A DNA stretch of 14,730 nt, taken from positions 1-14,730 of the forward strand of contig QGVC01000048.1 in the NCBI GenBank assembly GCA_003242645.1, written 5' to 3'. Made by a program: the position numbers and the translations under genes. The first letter of the stretch is position 1. Each line of letters begins with the position of its first letter. This document shows positions 12,434 through 14,730 of this stretch, one piece after another. The notes under the pieces are model-generated. The model did no database searches and was not told where the DNA came from. It was given only the letters and a program-made list of their open reading frames with translations. Origin of the DNA: Pseudomonadota bacterium. Lineage in GTDB: Bacteria > Pseudomonadota > Alphaproteobacteria > Rhizobiales > Hyphomicrobiaceae.

Positions 12434-14730
12434 TCAATCTGCCGGAGGAGCCTCAAGCATTTTGGTGACGATTTCGGTCACGTCGCGGGACAGCCCCTTC
12501 GCTTTCGCCACCTGCCGCAAAGCCTTTCTCGCGAGCTTGCGGCGGCCAGGCTCCAGCTCACGCCAACTCCGGAAACCCGAGAGCATTCGGGCGGCAATCT
12601 GCGGATTGAACTTGTCGATGGCGAGCACCTGTTCGACGACGAATTCATAGCCGGCGCCGTCCGGCCTGTTGAACTGGACCAGATTTTGGGCGGCGAAGTT
12701 GCCGATCAGCGCGCGGACCTTGTTCGGCGTGGTTAGCGAGAACAGCGGATGCCGCGTGAGCGCCTTCACCCGCGCCAGCGTACCGGCAAGCGGTGATATC
12801 GCCTGGGCTGCGAACCAAGTGTCGATGACGAGATGGTCACCCTTCCAGCGCTGGTAGAAGTCATCAAGCGCCTTCTTGGCATCCGTACCGCCCCGCGCAG
12901 CCAGCAGATACAGCGCGTGCGCGGCCTCTGTCATGTTGGAGGCCTTCCAGTAGTGGTCCGCCAATCGCACCTTGTCTGCCGCGGTATTGCGGGCACTGAG
13001 CAGCGTGAGCGCCGCGTTGCGCAATGCGCGGCGGCCAGCGCTTGCGGCATCGGGCGAGAATTTCCCGCCGTCATCGAATGATTTGTAGATGTCCTCGAGC
13101 TCGGCGCCCAACGTTTCGCCGATGATGCGCAAAAGCCGCTTCCGGGCTCGATGAATGGCGTCCGGATCGACATTTTTCGCAATTTCACGGGCGATGTCGT
13201 TTTCGGACGGCAGCTTCAGCAGCTCTGCGCGATAAGCAGGCTCGAGATCCTCATTGCGAAGGCTCGCCCCGAGGGCCTGGGCATAAGCGACAGCCTGCGC
13301 CGGGCGCCGCTCCTCCGTGCGCGCCTTGACGAGTTGTATCAACATGCGCATCGCATAAGTGTTCGCAGCCTGCCAGCGATTAAAGAGGTCGCTGTCATTG
13401 GCCATCAAGAATGCGAGGTCCCGGTCGCTGAGATCGATGTTGAGCTTCACCGGAGCCGAGAAACCGCGCAGCAGCGACGGCACGGGCTTCGAGGGTACGT
13501 GCGTGAAGCGGAACGTCTGCTTGCGCTTCTTCACGTGAATGACGCCGTCCGGCACTGGTCCGGAATCGGCAAGGTTGAGATCGATGTCCTCACCATTGCC
13601 GCCGAGAAGCCCCAGCCGCAGCGGAATATGCATCGGCTTTTTGTTGGGCTGCCCTGGCGTCGGTTTGAGCACTTGTTCGACGGTGAGCTTCGCTTCCTTG
13701 CGCGCCTCGTTGTAATCGAGCGAGCAGATGAGCTCCGGCGTGCCGGCCTGTTTGTACCAGAGCATGAATTGGCTGAGGTCGACCCCGTTGGCGTCCTCGA
13801 AGCATTTCACGAATTGCTCGACAGTCGCGGCCTGCCCGTCGTGGCGCTTGATGTAGAGGTCCATGCCGGCGCGGAAGCCGTCCCGGCCGACGATCTGCTC
13901 GATCATCCGAATGACCTCGGCTCCCTTCTCGTAGACCGTCGCCGTATAGAAATTGTTGATCTCGATATAGCTCTCCGGCCGCACTGGGTGGGCCAACGGG
14001 CCTGCATCCTCCGGGAACTGATGCGCCTTCAATTGTCGAACATCTGAAATGCGCTGCACCGTGCGCGAGCGTTCATCAGCTGAGAATTCCTGATCGCGAT
14101 AGACCGTCAATCCTTCCTTCAAGCAGAGCTGAAACCAGTCGCGGCAGGTAATTCGGTTACCCGTCCAGTTATGGAAGTACTCGTGCGCGACAACGGATTC
14201 GACGGCTTCGTAAATCGCATCCGTCGCCGTTTCCGGCGAAACGAGAATGAGGCGGTCGTTGAAAATATTGAGCCCCTTGTTCTCCATCGCCCCCATGTTG
14301 AAGTCGGACACGGCGACGATGTTGAACACGTCGAGATCATACTCGAGCCCGAACCGCTCCTCGTCCCAGCGCATCGCGCGCTTGAGCGAATCCATCGCCC
14401 AGCCGCAGCGGTTTTCTTTTCCGGGCTCGACGTAAATGGCGAGATCGACTTTGCGGCCCGATTTCGTCCGAAATGTCGATGTGACGGCGGATAAGTTTCC
14501 GCCGACGAGTGCAAACAAATAAGAGGGTTTCGGGAAGGGATCCTTCCACACCGCGTAATGCCGCTTGCCGCCATCGATGGTCCCGCGCTCGACGGGATTA
14601 CCGTTCGACAGCAGAACAGGCGCCTCTTCGGCATCCGCCTCGATGCGTGTCGTATAGATGGCGAGCACATCGGGGCGATCCAGGAAATACGTTATGCGGC
14701 GAAACCCTTCGGGCTCGCACTGAGTGCAGT
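12434..14730 (-). CDS. pepN: Aminopeptidase N (M1 family), 5' end outside the window
   Basis: A cytoplasmic zinc aminopeptidase that removes N-terminal residues from peptides. The window holds about 764 C-terminal residues of an expected total near 870-880. The frame is still open at the right edge: before the GTG at 14668 it reads [20 protein letters not shown], matching E. coli PepN around residue 120, so roughly 115 residues are missing. The substrate-binding motif GAMEN lies at 14293-14279. The zinc site HEYFH (14185-14171) is followed 18 residues later by the second glutamate in [13 protein letters not shown]. The PepN-type Ig-like domain and C-terminal helical domain fill the rest, ending MLEAPPAD. 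A palindromic repeat follows the stop. It is a housekeeping gene with no evident link to the sox operon. Confidence 0.96.
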   Translation of the reverse strand, partial: CTQCEPEGFRRITYFLDRPDVLAIYTTRIEADAEEAPVLLSNGNPVERGTIDGGKRHYAVWKDPFPKPSYLFALVGGNLSAVTSTFRTKSGRKVDLAIYVEPGKENRCGWAMDSLKRAMRWDEERFGLEYDLDVFNIVAVSDFNMGAMENKGLNIFNDRLILVSPETATDAIYEAVESVVAHEYFHNWTGNRITCRDWFQLCLKEGLTVYRDQEFSADERSRTVQRISDVRQLKAHQFPEDAGPLAHPVRPESYIEINNFYTATVYEKGAEVIRMIEQIVGRDGFRAGMDLYIKRHDGQAATVEQFVKCFEDANGVDLSQFMLWYKQAGTPELICSLDYNEARKEAKLTVEQVLKPTPGQPNKKPMHIPLRLGLLGGNGEDIDLNLADSGPVPDGVIHVKKRKQTFRFTHVPSKPVPSLLRGFSAPVKLNIDLSDRDLAFLMANDSDLFNRWQAANTYAMRMLIQLVKARTEERRPAQAVAYAQALGASLRNEDLEPAYRAELLKLPSENDIAREIAKNVDPDAIHRARKRLLRIIGETLGAELEDIYKSFDDGGKFSPDAASAGRRALRNAALTLLSARNTAADKVRLADHYWKASNMTEAAHALYLLAARGGTDAKKALDDFYQRWKGDHLVIDTWFAAQAISPLAGTLARVKALTRHPLFSLTTPNKVRALIGNFAAQNLVQFNRPDGAGYEFVVEQVLAIDKFNPQIAARMLSGFRSWRELEPGRRKLARKALRQVAKAKGLSRDVTEIVTKMLEAPPAD

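Noticed and set aside
13151..14047. Plus-strand open frame of about 298 codons opposite pepN
   Set aside because: Antisense to well-conserved PepN sequence, no recognisable family and no ribosome-binding site.
1..14730. CRISPR arrays, tRNA or rRNA genes, transposases, integrases
   Set aside because: Reading both strands I saw no regularly spaced repeats, no tRNA-like cloverleaf, no rRNA-like stretch and no transposase or integrase motif.

Overview
The window most likely comes from an alphaproteobacterium of the order Hyphomicrobiales (Rhizobiales) or a close relative. The evidence is a near-textbook DivK next to a DUF3572 gene, an EipB (DUF1849) envelope protein, a COG3146 acyltransferase followed by a HIT protein, and a high-GC coding style. 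The genus cannot be fixed from the sequence alone; the sulfur-oxidation genes would suit a Hyphomicrobium-like or related sulfur-using lineage.

Layout. Positions 1-254 hold what looks like the 5' part of an unrecognised minus-strand gene that leaves the window, and 255-635 holds no convincing gene. Then come divK (636-1085, minus) and, divergent from it, DUF3572 and a Mak-like ROK sugar kinase (1232-2475, plus, one-base overlap). eipB (2476-3339, minus) abuts the kinase stop to stop. A plus-strand series follows: a glycerophosphodiester phosphodiesterase, a two-hairpin guanidine-II (mini-ykkC) riboswitch, the guanidinium exporter gdx/sugE, a FemAB-like acyltransferase, a HIT protein, and after a strong hairpin an atypical SDR reductase (3478-7260). 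The rest is on the minus strand: pepN (partial, running off the right edge), a dispersed palindromic repeat, a promoter/operator region, and a tight six-gene operon read iorA-like, iorB-like, soxX, soxY, soxZ, soxA (12061 down to 7264).

How the genes work together. divK is a cell-cycle/polarity regulator. eipB, the GDPD and perhaps the FemAB-like protein concern the envelope. The gdx unit is a self-contained guanidine sensor and exporter; near-identical direct repeats lie on both sides of it, so it may be a cassette placed between the GDPD and the acyltransferase gene.

The most interesting part is the six-gene minus-strand operon. It joins the SoxXA and SoxYZ proteins to a Tat-exported two-subunit molybdenum hydroxylase, with no soxB or soxCD in the window. 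Its SoxY ends in ACIDGG rather than the canonical GGCGG carrier arm. The gene junctions (gaps of 11, 8, 9 and 4 bases and one overlap) argue that the molybdenum hydroxylase and the Sox proteins form one functional unit, possibly a non-canonical periplasmic sulfur or organosulfur oxidation system. A candidate promoter with an inverted repeat over its -10 box lies upstream of this operon.
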